Shown here: piece after piece, positions 18,515 to 26,941 of the stretch | Layout of the letters: every line of letters starts with the position of its first letter | Position numbering within the stretch: the stretch's first letter is position 1 | Source: Methylobacterium sp. E-065 | GTDB taxonomy: Bacteria; Pseudomonadota; Alphaproteobacteria; Rhizobiales; Beijerinckiaceae | NCBI RefSeq assembly: GCF_022829605.1 | Contig: NZ_JAKSYD010000296.1 | Span: 1-64,000, forward strand | Length of the DNA stretch: 64,000 nucleotides | Direction: 5' to 3' | Made by a program: the position numbers and the translations under genes | The notes under the pieces: generated by a model | Told to the model about the DNA's origin: nothing | The model's input: only the letters and a program-made list of their open reading frames with translations | Database searches by the model: none

Positions 18515-19177
18515 CCAATGTAATCCGGCCGCGGCCATACATGCGCTGCGGCCGGCGGAGAGCGGCCCCTCCCCATCACCGTCCGGCCGCTACTCTTTAG
18601 GCCCTATGTACCAAGCCTGAAGGCTCACACGATCCGCTTACAAGTCGGAATCAGCATAGTAGTCAGCGACATAAGATTCCCGTGTCTAAAATGGCATCTG
18701 ACAGGTCCTGGTGCGACGGCCCCCGGGCTCTTCAAGCGGCGCTTACGCATCATCACATAGACGAAAAAATTTGACACCATGTAGTAGAGTTCCGCCGGTA
18801 GCTTTTGGCTGATCTCTATATTGTCGTTCATCACGCGCGTCAGGGTCTTATCGATCACGACCTCCCCCACACTGCTGCAGCGGCTGATCGGCGTTCGATC
18901 ATTGTGCCGGCTCCTAAAATATCATGATTTAAACTTATGACGCGGCAACACGCGGCTTACCAGTTAAAGAAAAGCTCATCAGGCTCTGAGCCGAACCGCA
19001 TCGATCTAGTTGGCAACCGTGGATGCGGTCGGAAATGTGGGTGAGGCCGGGCGAACCTTGATCATATGGCTACCGGGCCGATAACCAGAGCTCATAGCAG
19101 CTATGCACATTCTCACGGCATCGTGACCAACGACCTCTGCTCGAGTACATCCGTGCCACAACCAGGAGTAGGTGTGC
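18515..19177. other. Intergenic stretch with no supported gene
   Basis: 663 bases between glcB and the next methyltransferase gene, lower in GC than glcB. A minus-strand 81-codon frame at 18625-18870 lacks family similarity or a clear ribosome-binding site. GGCCGCG (18500-18506) and CGCGGCC (18530-18536) could pair across the glcB stop as a weak terminator. Confidence 0.5.
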
Positions 19178-20308
19178 ATGGATCGGACACAACGCCTTCT
19201 GCGATCTTTGACGAAGAGCGCGCGCATTATCGAAATTGGGCCTAGCTTCAGTCCACTCGCACCTAAGCGCGACGGTTGGAACACCCTCGTGGTTGATCAT
19301 GCGTCCCATGAGGAACTACTGGCCAAGTACGCTGATCAAGATATCGCTCAGATCGAAGAGGTCGACTGTGTCTGGAAGGGCGGATCGATCGCTGATGCCC
19401 TACCAGCGGATCAGCACGGCACCTTCGACGCCTTCATCGCCAGCCACGTCATCGAACATACCACTGATATTGTGACGTTTTTGCAGGCCGCGCAGACGCT
19501 GATCAAGCCGAACGGCATCATAATCTTGGCCGTGCCTGACAAGCGGAAGTGCTTCGACTTTTATAGACACCTCTCCTCAACCGCTGATGCAATCGAAGCC
19601 TTCTACCAGCGCCGAGATCGCCACTCGGCCCGCACCCACATCGACTACGCACTAAATATGGCGCACAAGCCAAATGGTGAAGGAGCTTGGCACGGCGAGG
19701 ACACCCGACCAGTGGTTCCGGTATCTTCAGTTATAGACGAGCCAAATTGGCGACTTGCGGCGGGACTACCGGACTATACCGACGCGCATGCCTGGGTGTT
19801 CGTGCCAGCGAGTTTCCAGCTTATGATTTTGGAACTCGCGGCAGCGGGCTACATCGACCTTTGTGTCGAAGAGGCAGCTGAAGCTGAGGCTACGGAGTTC
19901 TACGCTTGGCTCCGGAAGGGCCGAGAAACGCTACCGCAAAGCGACCTTCAAGCTATGCGCAAGCAATTGATGGATCGCGTCATTATCGAACTGGCTGAAC
20001 AGTCCCGGCAGATTATAGGCAGTCCTTTGAACAGGCTCCAATTCGCCGAGAACACAGTCGCCCGTCTCGTTGAGGCAGAATCCCGGATTGAGGCCATGCA
20101 GACCGTCTTAGAGGCTATACGGGGAAGCACGAACTGGCGGGGTCTCAACCGAAGGAAGTTCCAGAATTTGATCGCCGAAGCGAGCCGATCGGTCCCGTCC
20201 ACGGGCTCAGCAGCTGTTCAGCATATCGTCCTGCTCGCTGAAGCGCGCAGAATGTTGGGAACGCCAGCCTTGTTCGAGGGCGGTAAGATTAAGGCCGGCG
20301 AGTTTTAA
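19178..20308 (+). CDS. Class I SAM methyltransferase with coiled-coil tail domain
   Basis: 376-aa protein. Residues 15-130 form a degenerate class I methyltransferase core: IIEIGPSFSPLAPK as motif I, LVVDHA as motif II, FDAFIASHVIEHT as motif IV and LIKPNGIIILAVPD as motif VI. This organisation occurs in methyltransferases of surface-glycan and lipopolysaccharide loci. The C-terminal 110 residues are helical (VARLVEAESRIEAMQTVLEA) and end in a conserved block also found in the 114-aa protein at 3349. ATG at 19178 lies nine bases after AGGAG. A GTG two codons earlier is too close. The gene is less GC-biased than its neighbours, suggesting transfer. The substrate is unknown. Confidence 0.75.
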   Translation: MDRTQRLLRSLTKSARIIEIGPSFSPLAPKRDGWNTLVVDHASHEELLAKYADQDIAQIEEVDCVWKGGSIADALPADQHGTFDAFIASHVIEHTTDIVTFLQAAQTLIKPNGIIILAVPDKRKCFDFYRHLSSTADAIEAFYQRRDRHSARTHIDYALNMAHKPNGEGAWHGEDTRPVVPVSSVIDEPNWRLAAGLPDYTDAHAWVFVPASFQLMILELAAAGYIDLCVEEAAEAEATEFYAWLRKGRETLPQSDLQAMRKQLMDRVIIELAEQSRQIIGSPLNRLQFAENTVARLVEAESRIEAMQTVLEAIRGSTNWRGLNRRKFQNLIAEASRSVPSTGSAAVQHIVLLAEARRMLGTPALFEGGKIKAGEF

Positions 20309-20385
20309 CAGCCGATCAGGTGCGTGCGAGGCTAGGCTTCATTCTGGTATGCTAGCATAGACCCGCGAGGGGCAAGCAGTTCTAG

Positions 20386-20658
20386 TTAACCCTGAGGCCG
20401 ATGTCGACGATGCCTGGCAAGTCGCGAGGCGACCTCCGCGCGGCGGCGAGCAGCCCGGACGCGCTCGATATCAACCATACCGACCGGCTGCGGGGGCGAC
20501 TCTCGCGTGAACGGCATATGGCTGCGAACGTCACCGTAATAGTCCGCTCCGCTCATGCCGAACGCACCGGCCACGACGGGCCCCCCGATGGCGGGCTCTT
20601 CAGCAGCGGCATCTGTGACAATGAGAACGAGAAAGACAACGGCGAAGATCGAGCGCAT
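20386..20658 (-). CDS. Small secreted protein
   Basis: About 90 aa with a clear signal peptide (MRSIFAVVFLVLIVTDAAAEE, likely cut after AAA), then a short mature part with GADYYGDVRSHMPF and a very basic, arginine-rich end. No family recognised. A GTG at 20673 would add five residues, and neither start has a strong ribosome-binding site. Confidence 0.55.
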   Translation of the reverse strand: MRSIFAVVFLVLIVTDAAAEEPAIGGPVVAGAFGMSGADYYGDVRSHMPFTRESPPQPVGMVDIERVRAARRRAEVASRLARHRRHRPQG

Positions 20659-20838
20659 GCCAGGAAGAGGCACAGCCGTTCGGAGCTACGCAAGGGCGTA
20701 GAGATAACGATATCGTAGGTCTCTGAAACGACGAACAGCGGCGCGGCCAGCTCGGAGATGCCTCACGTGGGCAAGGTGCTGGCCGAGCGCTTGGTCGTGC
20801 CGCCGGTCTGCGTGGGTTTCAGCGCCATCGAGGGTGCC

Positions 20839-20964
20839 ATGTCACTCGCGTTCGACCGCCTGACCAATTTCCTGATGCATCGCACAGGCATCGAGCCCAA
20901 CGAGTGCGAGGTAGCGCGGTTTGAGCTGGATAAGCTCTTAGTCAGTGCCGCAGCTTCGGCTTAG
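20839..20964 (+). CDS. Possible 41-aa protein
   Basis: Short frame MSLAFDRLTNFLMHRTG to VSAAASA, predicted helical, preceded by GAGGGTGCC, a good ribosome-binding site. The frame is open from 20758. Its end overlaps the convergent gene at 20942 by 23 bases. No similarity known, so coding status is uncertain. Confidence 0.3.
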   Translation: MSLAFDRLTNFLMHRTGIEPNECEVARFELDKLLVSAAASA

Positions 20965-21202
20965 CGCCGGCGAACGATGCAAGGCCATCCGCGTCCACCA
21001 TCGCCAAGAAAGCTCGATAGGCATCCTGTTCGGTATCGAAGCGCTCATGCCAGCGGGTGCAGCCCCCCGAAATGCTGACCACTTCCATTCGCCATGCATC
21101 CCACGTGCCGGCGGTGCGATAAATCTCGACATCGACGGTGATGTCACCGCGGGTGAATTTCCCCGACAACGGGGAGTGCTCGAAATCGCAATCGTCTTCC
21201 AT
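20942..21202 (-). CDS. Hypothetical 86-aa protein
   Basis: Not recognised. From ATG 21202 it reads MEDDCDFEHSPLSGKF and has a beta-rich centre (ITVDVEIYRTAGTWDAWRME, then VVSISGG). A helical end (EQDAYRAFLAMVDADGLASF) follows. This composition is that of a small folded cytoplasmic protein. The frame extends to 21304, but the extra N-terminus is arginine- and cysteine-rich and less plausible. Confidence 0.55.
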   Translation of the reverse strand: MEDDCDFEHSPLSGKFTRGDITVDVEIYRTAGTWDAWRMEVVSISGGCTRWHERFDTEQDAYRAFLAMVDADGLASFAGAKPKLRH

Positions 21203-21468
21203 GTGAATGAGCCCAAGGAACGCTTCGCCTTCACAGCTTCCTATACGCAATGGGCAACGCCATCGCACGAGCGGCCCACAGCGCTGCCCCTCGATAGCGT
21301 CCACCCCTTACGAATGCGACTAACGGGGAAGTTGCAGTATCCGATCTGCACACCTGTGACGCCTTGAATTTCCTTTGAACAACCCCCGGTCGGCTCTGTC
21401 GCGCGCGGGCCATTCCAGACGGGGGACCAGGACAGTTTGCCGGTGGAGTTGGGGCCTCACGTCGAAGT

Positions 21469-21759
21469 GGCGTGCGCCTGATCGATCTCGGCTGCATGCA
21501 GATCAACCACCATTTCCATGGCGGGAAGTTCAGCTCGGTCGAGGCCATGATCGACCCGCACGCGAATGTCGAATACGCGACCCAGTTCCTCAAGGAACTG
21601 AAGCAGCGGGAGGGCAGCTGGACCCTGGCCGTGGCGCGCTACCACGCCGGGCCGAACAACAACGCGGCCCAGAAGGTCTATATCTGCCGGGTGATGACCA
21701 ACATGGTCGCGACGGGCTTCGGGCAATGGACCCCGGCCGCGGCTCGGTTCTGCCGATGA
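21469..21759 (+). pseudogene. N-truncated lytic transglycosylase (SLT domain) remnant
   Basis: Encodes GVRLIDLGCMQINHHFHGGK and a following ANVEYATQFLKELKQREGSW and VARYHAGPNNNAA. These are the second half of an SLT lytic transglycosylase domain, whose LMQIN-type and YHAG-type motifs are recognisable. The half carrying the catalytic glutamate (the E-S-x-x-N block) is missing. In-frame sequence upstream runs only to a stop at 21376 and shows no SLT similarity. A GTG at 21472 could start a 95-residue product, but without the catalytic Glu it would be inactive. Confidence 0.7.
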
Positions 21760-21766
21760 GCCCGGC

Positions 21767-22177
21767 TCACAGACCCCGACAGCTTCCGGTACTGACCTTG
21801 ACCTCCGTGCGATCCTCGGGGTTCAGCTGCGCCTCAACGAAGTTCAGCGTGTTGAGATCGATCAGGAAGAAGTAGACGCCGTTCTGGCATTTGATCGCGT
21901 TGCGCGGCGCGCGCTCGTTCAGCCGCGGCGATGCGGGCTGGCACTCGTAATAATCGGAGCGCCCGGCCGAGATCACGGTGAGCAGGCCGCCGCTGGAGAC
22001 CAGCGAGAAGGTGCGGGCCTTGCGCGGTTGCGGCTTCGCGCCCTCCGGTAGGCTGGGCGTCGCGAAATCGATCGCCGAGTCCTCGGTGCACGTCAGGGGG
22101 CGCCGCAGCTGGGCCGCCGATGGTGCGATGCTCAGCAGGAGCAGCGCACCGGCGAGCGCGACCCGGTCGGCGATCAT
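21767..22177 (-). CDS. Secreted hypothetical protein
   Basis: 136-aa periplasmic protein: signal peptide MIADRVALAGALLLLSIAPS with cleavage near AAQ, followed by a mature domain with four cysteines (LTCTED, YECQPA, IKCQNG, GSCRGL) likely forming two disulfides. ATG at 22177 follows GGTGGA. A GTG at 22195 would add six residues. It ends eight bases from the transglycosylase remnant on the other strand. The 375 bases upstream (22178-22552) show nothing recognisable. Confidence 0.6.
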   Translation of the reverse strand: MIADRVALAGALLLLSIAPSAAQLRRPLTCTEDSAIDFATPSLPEGAKPQPRKARTFSLVSSGGLLTVISAGRSDYYECQPASPRLNERAPRNAIKCQNGVYFFLIDLNTLNFVEAQLNPEDRTEVKVSTGSCRGL

Positions 22178-22552
22178 CGGTCCACCATTCGTCACGCGTA
22201 AGTCGTTTCTACCGACACGCTAGACCGTTGTCCTCCGGTGTAAATGCCGCATGTTCGGCCGACAGGTTCAATCAACAGTTTCACCGGCCTATTCGCGGTC
22301 ATCGACCCCGCGCCGGGCAGTCGATCCGGGTTTCCGGGCGAAATGCGTCGGTCGAAGCCGGCTGGCAGAGGCCAACCGTGCCGTCTGCTCCCATCCCGTC
22401 GGATCGTCCGTGCGGGCGACCAAGCCACGGCGGGGCATGTCACGGGTCGGCGCCTTGGCGCCAACAGAGCGCGGCACAAGGGGTTCGGCTCTAACGTCTT
22501 GTAAAAAAACGCTTTCCGACGCAGCGCCCGGTTCGGTTCGGCTCAGAGCACC

Positions 22553-22744
22553 CTAATCGTCAGCCTCGTCCGGATTGTCGTTGGCCGCACGATCGTCATC
22601 GGGCCGCGCCGCGATCGCGAAGCCGATTTCCATCAGAAGCAGGCGGGACAGGAGCTGCATTGCAGGCGTGCCATGAGAGCACATCAGCTGGTGCGTGCGG
22701 ATGGCGGCTCTCACCATGCGGTCAAAACCGGCATCGTCTGGCAT
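22553..22744 (-). CDS. Small hypothetical protein
   Basis: 63 aa, helical first part (FDRMVRAAIRTHQLMCSHGT) and an acidic, disordered tail ending ANDNPDEADD. No family recognised, and its length and composition are like many small cytoplasmic proteins of this order. The start ATG has only a weak GGGG upstream. Confidence 0.5.
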   Translation of the reverse strand: MPDDAGFDRMVRAAIRTHQLMCSHGTPAMQLLSRLLLMEIGFAIAARPDDDRAANDNPDEADD

Positions 22745-22902
22745 TGCGATGCCATACCCCGATCGATCGCCAAACTACAACCTCAGCTTTATGCGCCGCT
22801 TCAATAATCCCGCAGAAACAGAGGGGCGGACCAATATCCACGGACGCGAAACCACGCGGCGCGAGCGGCGCCCCGGGCCGCACCGGGATCCGCCGCGGAG
22901 CG

Positions 22903-23496
22903 CTACGGCGTTGGCGCCATCGGGGCGGCCGCGAAGGTCGGGATGGAGACGGAGGCCACCGTGTCGGGCTTGGTGTCAGGCTTGGCCGTACGGGTGTTGC
23001 GCTTCTCGTAGAAGGCGTTGCCGCCGGCGACGGCCACGTAATGCATGTTGCCGTAGGGGTAGTGCCGCCCGGCGGTGTGGAAATACATCGCCTTGCCGAC
23101 CTGCGGGTGGCGCTCGCCCGCCAGGACGGCGTCGGCGGCGTCGGCGACCTTCTGCAGCTCCTTCTCCTGCATCGGCTTGGTCAGGACCCCCGCGGCGAAC
23201 TGTCCGGGCTGGCCGACCACCGCGCAGATGCCGCCGGGGAAGATCGCGTTCTCCAGCCGGTTCATCACGACGGTGCCGACCGCGATCAGCCCGCCCGCGT
23301 CGCTCCGGTTCGATTCGAAGTACATGGCGCGGCCCAGGCAGTCCCGTTCGGCATCGCTGACCGCCAGCGGCACTGCGTGGCCGGAAATCGAGCCCGTCGT
23401 GAGCACCGGGGCGGACGTGTTGCACGCGCCCAGGCCGCAGGCTGCGGCCGCCACCATCAGGACAAAACCGATTCTCGTCCGCTCGCTACCCTGCAT
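22903..23496 (-). CDS. SleB-type cell-wall hydrolase lipoprotein
   Basis: 197-aa Hydrolase_2 family protein, probably cleaving peptidoglycan in the periplasm. The N-terminus is a lipoprotein signal with lipobox GLGAC at about residue 25. The SleB core follows: RDCLGRAMYFESNRSDAGGL with the catalytic Glu, GTVVMNRLENAIFP, the QPGQF region and KAMYFHTAGRHYPYGNMHYV. The C-terminal 30 residues are a low-complexity Ala/Pro/Thr tail. GGAG lies nine bases before the ATG. In this order such enzymes act in vegetative wall remodelling, since there is no sporulation. Confidence 0.88.
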   Translation of the reverse strand: MQGSERTRIGFVLMVAAAACGLGACNTSAPVLTTGSISGHAVPLAVSDAERDCLGRAMYFESNRSDAGGLIAVGTVVMNRLENAIFPGGICAVVGQPGQFAAGVLTKPMQEKELQKVADAADAVLAGERHPQVGKAMYFHTAGRHYPYGNMHYVAVAGGNAFYEKRNTRTAKPDTKPDTVASVSIPTFAAAPMAPTP

Positions 23497-23671
23497 GCAG
23501 GTGTGCTCCGTGCTGTTTCAGCCGCTTCATGCCGTCCGGCGATTGCCGGCGCCCCGCCGCGACAGGGCGTCCCGCAAGCGTGACCGTACCTTCGCGGCGA
23601 GGATGTGGCAGGCGGGCCCGGCGCAATGCGCCCGGTGGGACCGTCGCCGGAAGACCACAGGGGCGGACAAC

Positions 23672-23848
23672 CGGCCCGGGCGAGGCTACTCGTTCGACGC
23701 GCTCAACCTGACGAACAGCAAGTCCGACCAGATCACCTCCGTGTAGGTCTCGCGCCTGCCCGGCGAGCCGGCCGAGGGGCTGATCGACCGCGTGTTCCAC
23801 CCGGTGGAGCCCACGGCGGTGCGGCTCACCCTTGCCGGGCGGTTCTGA
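23672..23848 (+). pseudogene. C-terminal remnant of a TonB-dependent receptor
   Basis: Reads YSFDALNLTNSKSDQITSV, then an in-frame TAG (23744-23746), then VSRLPGEPAEGLIDRVFHPV and EPTAVRLTLAGRF before TGA. This is the last beta-strand region of an outer-membrane TonB-dependent receptor, ending in the family's terminal Phe. The TAG sits where a Tyr codon (TAC) would be expected. Nothing recognisable of the plug or the rest of the barrel lies upstream. Confidence 0.7.
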
Positions 23849-23935
23849 ACCGCGGCGCCGGCGGTGCAGGATGGTCGGGCGGAGACGAGCGACCTGCGCG
23901 GCGGCCGGGTAACCGGCCCAAGCCATCGGGCCGCA

Positions 23936-24730
23936 TCAATCGACTTTGTACAGGGCAACTTGCCCGATCCCGTCGAGGCCGATCTTCCGGGCGCTCGCAC
24001 GGGACAGGTCGATGGCGTAATTGCGCTTCATCTTGGTGCGCTCGTTGGTACGATCGGTGATCTTCACGGTGACCGATCGGCCATTGGCCTTGTTGACGAC
24101 CTTGAGCAACGTGCCGAAGGGCAACGTATGATGCGCGGCCGTCAGCCTGTCGGGATTGTAGATCTCCCCGCTCGCCGTCTTACCTGTGTGCTGATACCAA
24201 CTCGCCCGGCCGCTCCCGATCAACTTGGCTTTGCCGGCATCGGCATGCTGTTCGTCGGCCGATCCGGGCTGACGCGAACGGTCCGTGCCTGCCGCTGTTG
24301 ATCTCGACCCGTCAGATGACGCGTCCTGTCCGCGTTGAACGGCCGGCAGATCCGTCCGCGCTGAGGCAGTATCGGTGGCTGGGTCGGTATTGCCGATCCT
24401 GTCCGCCCGCTCTTGCCTGTCCGCCCGGTCTTGACCGAGTACGGGATCCGGTGGCGGCACGGACGGCCTTCCGGACGGATCAAACGCCGTGGCTTCGACG
24501 TGACCGGCCATGTCGGGCGTCGGTGCAAGCGGCGGTAGCTTCGTCGTGAACTGACGATACGTGAAGACGGGCGCTGGGCGCTTCACACCGGCCGATCGGT
24601 CGACGGCGTCCTGGCTCCGAGCCTCTGCCGCCTGAGCCATGCCGCCCCCAAGGTTGGGTACGAGGGCTGCGGAGACGGCAAGCAGCATATGCGCCAGCCG
24701 ATAGCGTTTTTGGCCAGCCGACCCAATCAT
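23936..24730 (-). CDS. rlpA: RlpA-like septal-ring lytic transglycosylase
   Basis: 264-aa exported protein with a C-terminal double-psi beta-barrel. GRASWYQHTGKTASGEIYNP, TAAHHTLPFGTLLKVVNKAN, VTVKITDRTNERTKMKRN and IDLSRASARKIGL are the RlpA hallmarks, including the conserved His and Asp. A signal peptide ends near AQA at about residue 35. Residues 80-160 are a low-complexity Asp/Arg/Ser/Pro linker, much longer than in minimal RlpA, and there is no SPOR domain. GTG at 24739 is an alternative start. Role: cleavage of peptidoglycan, usually at the septum. Confidence 0.88.
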   Translation of the reverse strand: MIGSAGQKRYRLAHMLLAVSAALVPNLGGGMAQAAEARSQDAVDRSAGVKRPAPVFTYRQFTTKLPPLAPTPDMAGHVEATAFDPSGRPSVPPPDPVLGQDRADRQERADRIGNTDPATDTASARTDLPAVQRGQDASSDGSRSTAAGTDRSRQPGSADEQHADAGKAKLIGSGRASWYQHTGKTASGEIYNPDRLTAAHHTLPFGTLLKVVNKANGRSVTVKITDRTNERTKMKRNYAIDLSRASARKIGLDGIGQVALYKVD

Positions 24731-25017
24731 GGCCTTCACCGAAGATTAACCATACCTGCGGTGGACATAAATCGTTACGGGCAACTCAGTTCCCGATGAC
24801 TGATAAAGGCGCAGAATCTTATACTTCCGAGCTTCCAGATCTGCATCTACAGCCAAGCCTGGCCGCTGTTTGCATGGGGATGCAGGTCAACCCGCCGAAT
24901 CGCGCCTCGCTCGATGGCGCGGCGCGCCGCAGCCACGGCCATGAAACGCCCCGGTGGCCACGCGCGGTCCAGGCGTCCGGGACGGGGACCTTTGAGGTCG
25001 GAATCCGGCGATTGGTC

Positions 25018-25344
25018 TCAGTGCTGGCCCTGGCCGGCCGCCAGGATGGTCACGCCGACGGTGATCACCGCGATACCCACCAGCATCGTCGGGCTCACCG
25101 ATTCGCCGTAGAGCCACGCGCCGCCGATCGCGGCGCCGATCATGCCGATTCCGGACCAGATCGCGTAGACGACCCCGATCGGCAGCATGTCCATGCTGGT
25201 CGACATCAGCCACAGGGCGGTCCCGTAGCCCAGGGCCACGATCAGCGTCGGGATCGGCCGGGTCAGGCCGTCGGCGGCCTTCAACGCCAGGGTGGCGGTG
25301 ACCTCCGCGCCGATGGCGAGTCCGAGGAGCAGGAACGGATTCAT
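25018..25344 (-). CDS. Small multidrug resistance (SMR) efflux transporter, EmrE/Qac type
   Basis: 108 aa, four transmembrane helices, functioning as an antiparallel dimer that exchanges protons for cationic drugs. The essential Glu is in IGAEVTATLALK (residue 14). TM2 has the substrate-site Tyr (ALGYGTALWLM), and TM3 has GVVYAIWSGIGMIGAAIGG with the Tyr and Trp of EmrE. The TM1 sequence is Qac-like rather than the guanidinium-exporter (SugE/Gdx) type. It stands alone with no paired SMR gene. The 333 bases upstream (25345-25677) show no gene and no riboswitch I can recognise. Confidence 0.92.
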   Translation of the reverse strand: MNPFLLLGLAIGAEVTATLALKAADGLTRPIPTLIVALGYGTALWLMSTSMDMLPIGVVYAIWSGIGMIGAAIGGAWLYGESVSPTMLVGIAVITVGVTILAAGQGQH

Positions 25345-25677
25345 GACGGGGTGAGCTTCCTGCGCACGGGGCTTCGTGAATTCGAGGCGGGACCGGTGTA
25401 CAGATCTGCCGCGAATCGGACAGCCTCAGCAACCGAAGGATCGGGCGGCCGCGGCAAGTCTGTTTCGTTTCTCCGGCAGGACTTCGCGGGTCGACACCGG
25501 ATACCTATCCCTGGAAGCCATGACCCTGTCCAAGCCGGCGCCGTGGGCGCGAACCTTCGTGAATCGCGCTCCCATCCCCGGCGTGGCGCTTTCGTTAAGC
25601 CCTCCTGCCCATGGTGGCCCCGCCCCTTGCGACCCCGGCCCCGCCAGCGTGGCGATCCAGAGCGAATCAGAGCCGAC

Positions 25678-26904
25678 ATGACCGCGTCCCCCGCGCTCCC
25701 GGACAGTCCGGCCCGACGGCGCAGGGGCAGCCCCGCGGGTCGCCGCTGGGCCACGATCGCGGCGGCGGGCACAGCCGCACTCGCGGGTTGCGCCTGGGCC
25801 GCCTGCGCGCTGCTGAATGTTCCGAACCCCGTCACCCTGGCGGCGCTCGCCGTGATCGAGCCGTCCTCGGTGGGACCATGGTTCCCGAGCCGGGTCGTGA
25901 AGGCCCCCGATCAGGCCCGGGACCTGCCGTCCCGGCCGCGCCCGATCCTCGATCGCGTCCCCTGGAAGGGGCGGACCGTACCGCTCGGGGACGTGCTGGC
26001 CGCGACCCACACCAACGCGTTCCTCGTGGTGCAGGACGGGGCGCTGATCCACGAGTGGCAGCGGGCCGGCACCGGGCCGGCGACGCTGTTCCCGTCCTGG
26101 TCGGTGGCGAAATCGATCGTCTCGCTCCTGGTCGGCACCGCGGTGGCCAAGGGCCGGCTCTCGGAGACGGATCGCGTCTCCGCCCTGCTGCCGGAGCTGA
26201 AGAACGGCGCGGTCTTCGGCCAGATCACCGTGCGCAACCTCCTCGACATGGCGAGCGGGATCGCCGTGCCGGAGAACTACGATCCCGCGCGCCCCCTGAC
26301 CGGCACCGCCGGGATGTACCTGACGCAGGACATCGCGGGCTTCGTGCGCGACCATGCGCACCTCGCGTTCAAGCCCGGCAGCGAGGGCCGCTACCGCAGC
26401 ATCGACACCGAACTCCTCGGCCTGATCCTCGCCCGGACGGAGGGCCGGCCGCTGGCCGACATCCTGTCGGAGCGAATCTGGAAGCCGATGGGCGCCCAGG
26501 CCGACGCCACGTGGAACCTCGACCGGCCCGGGGGGATCGAGAAGGCGTTCTGCTGCATCAACGCCACCGCCCGCGACTTCGCCCGCCTCGGGCTGCTCGT
26601 GGCCGACCAGGGCCGGGCCGGGGAGAACCGCATCATCCCGGCGCGCTGGATCGAGCGGATCATGACGCCGGCCAAGCGTGCGGTCGACGGCTGGCCCTAC
26701 TCGGCCCAGTGGTGGCACGCGCCGGGGGGCGACGACGACGACATCTCGGCGATCGGCGTCTACGGGCAGTACGTCTACGTCAACCGCCGGGCCGGCACGG
26801 TGATCGTGAAGCTCAGCGATCACGGGGCCGAGCAGGACGAACTCGACACGCTTGCGGTGATGCAGGCGATCGCGGCCGACCTCGCCGGACCGTCATCGCG
26901 CTGA
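25678..26904 (+). CDS. Membrane-anchored beta-lactamase-family serine hydrolase
   Basis: 408 aa of the class C beta-lactamase/esterase superfamily. A membrane segment at residues 22-48 (WATIAAAGTAALAGCAWAAC) anchors or exports it. The catalytic S-x-x-K is in FPSWSVAKSIVSLLVG. FKPGSEGRYRSIDTELLG holds the Tyr motif, and DMASGIAVPENYDP is typical of the clan. It ends in a folded C-terminal domain without a Lip-type tail. The open frame extends upstream to 24796, but that part overlaps the SMR gene on the other strand. ATG at 25678 gives the expected length. The substrate is unknown: esterase, peptidase or 6-aminohexanoate-type hydrolase are all possible. Confidence 0.88.
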   Translation: MTASPALPDSPARRRRGSPAGRRWATIAAAGTAALAGCAWAACALLNVPNPVTLAALAVIEPSSVGPWFPSRVVKAPDQARDLPSRPRPILDRVPWKGRTVPLGDVLAATHTNAFLVVQDGALIHEWQRAGTGPATLFPSWSVAKSIVSLLVGTAVAKGRLSETDRVSALLPELKNGAVFGQITVRNLLDMASGIAVPENYDPARPLTGTAGMYLTQDIAGFVRDHAHLAFKPGSEGRYRSIDTELLGLILARTEGRPLADILSERIWKPMGAQADATWNLDRPGGIEKAFCCINATARDFARLGLLVADQGRAGENRIIPARWIERIMTPAKRAVDGWPYSAQWWHAPGGDDDDISAIGVYGQYVYVNRRAGTVIVKLSDHGAEQDELDTLAVMQAIAADLAGPSSR

Positions 26905-26941
26905 GCGGACACGCCCGATCCGGACGCGGGCGGGGCCGCGC

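Noticed and set aside
18625..18870. 81-codon minus-strand frame after glcB
   Set aside because: No recognisable family and no clear start signal. Part of it (MNDNIEISQKLPAELYYMVS) looks protein-like, so it could be a remnant, but support is too weak.
24796..25677. N-terminal extension of the serine hydrolase frame
   Set aside because: It overlaps the well-supported SMR gene on the other strand and its sequence is not hydrolase-like; the ATG at 25678 gives the expected protein.
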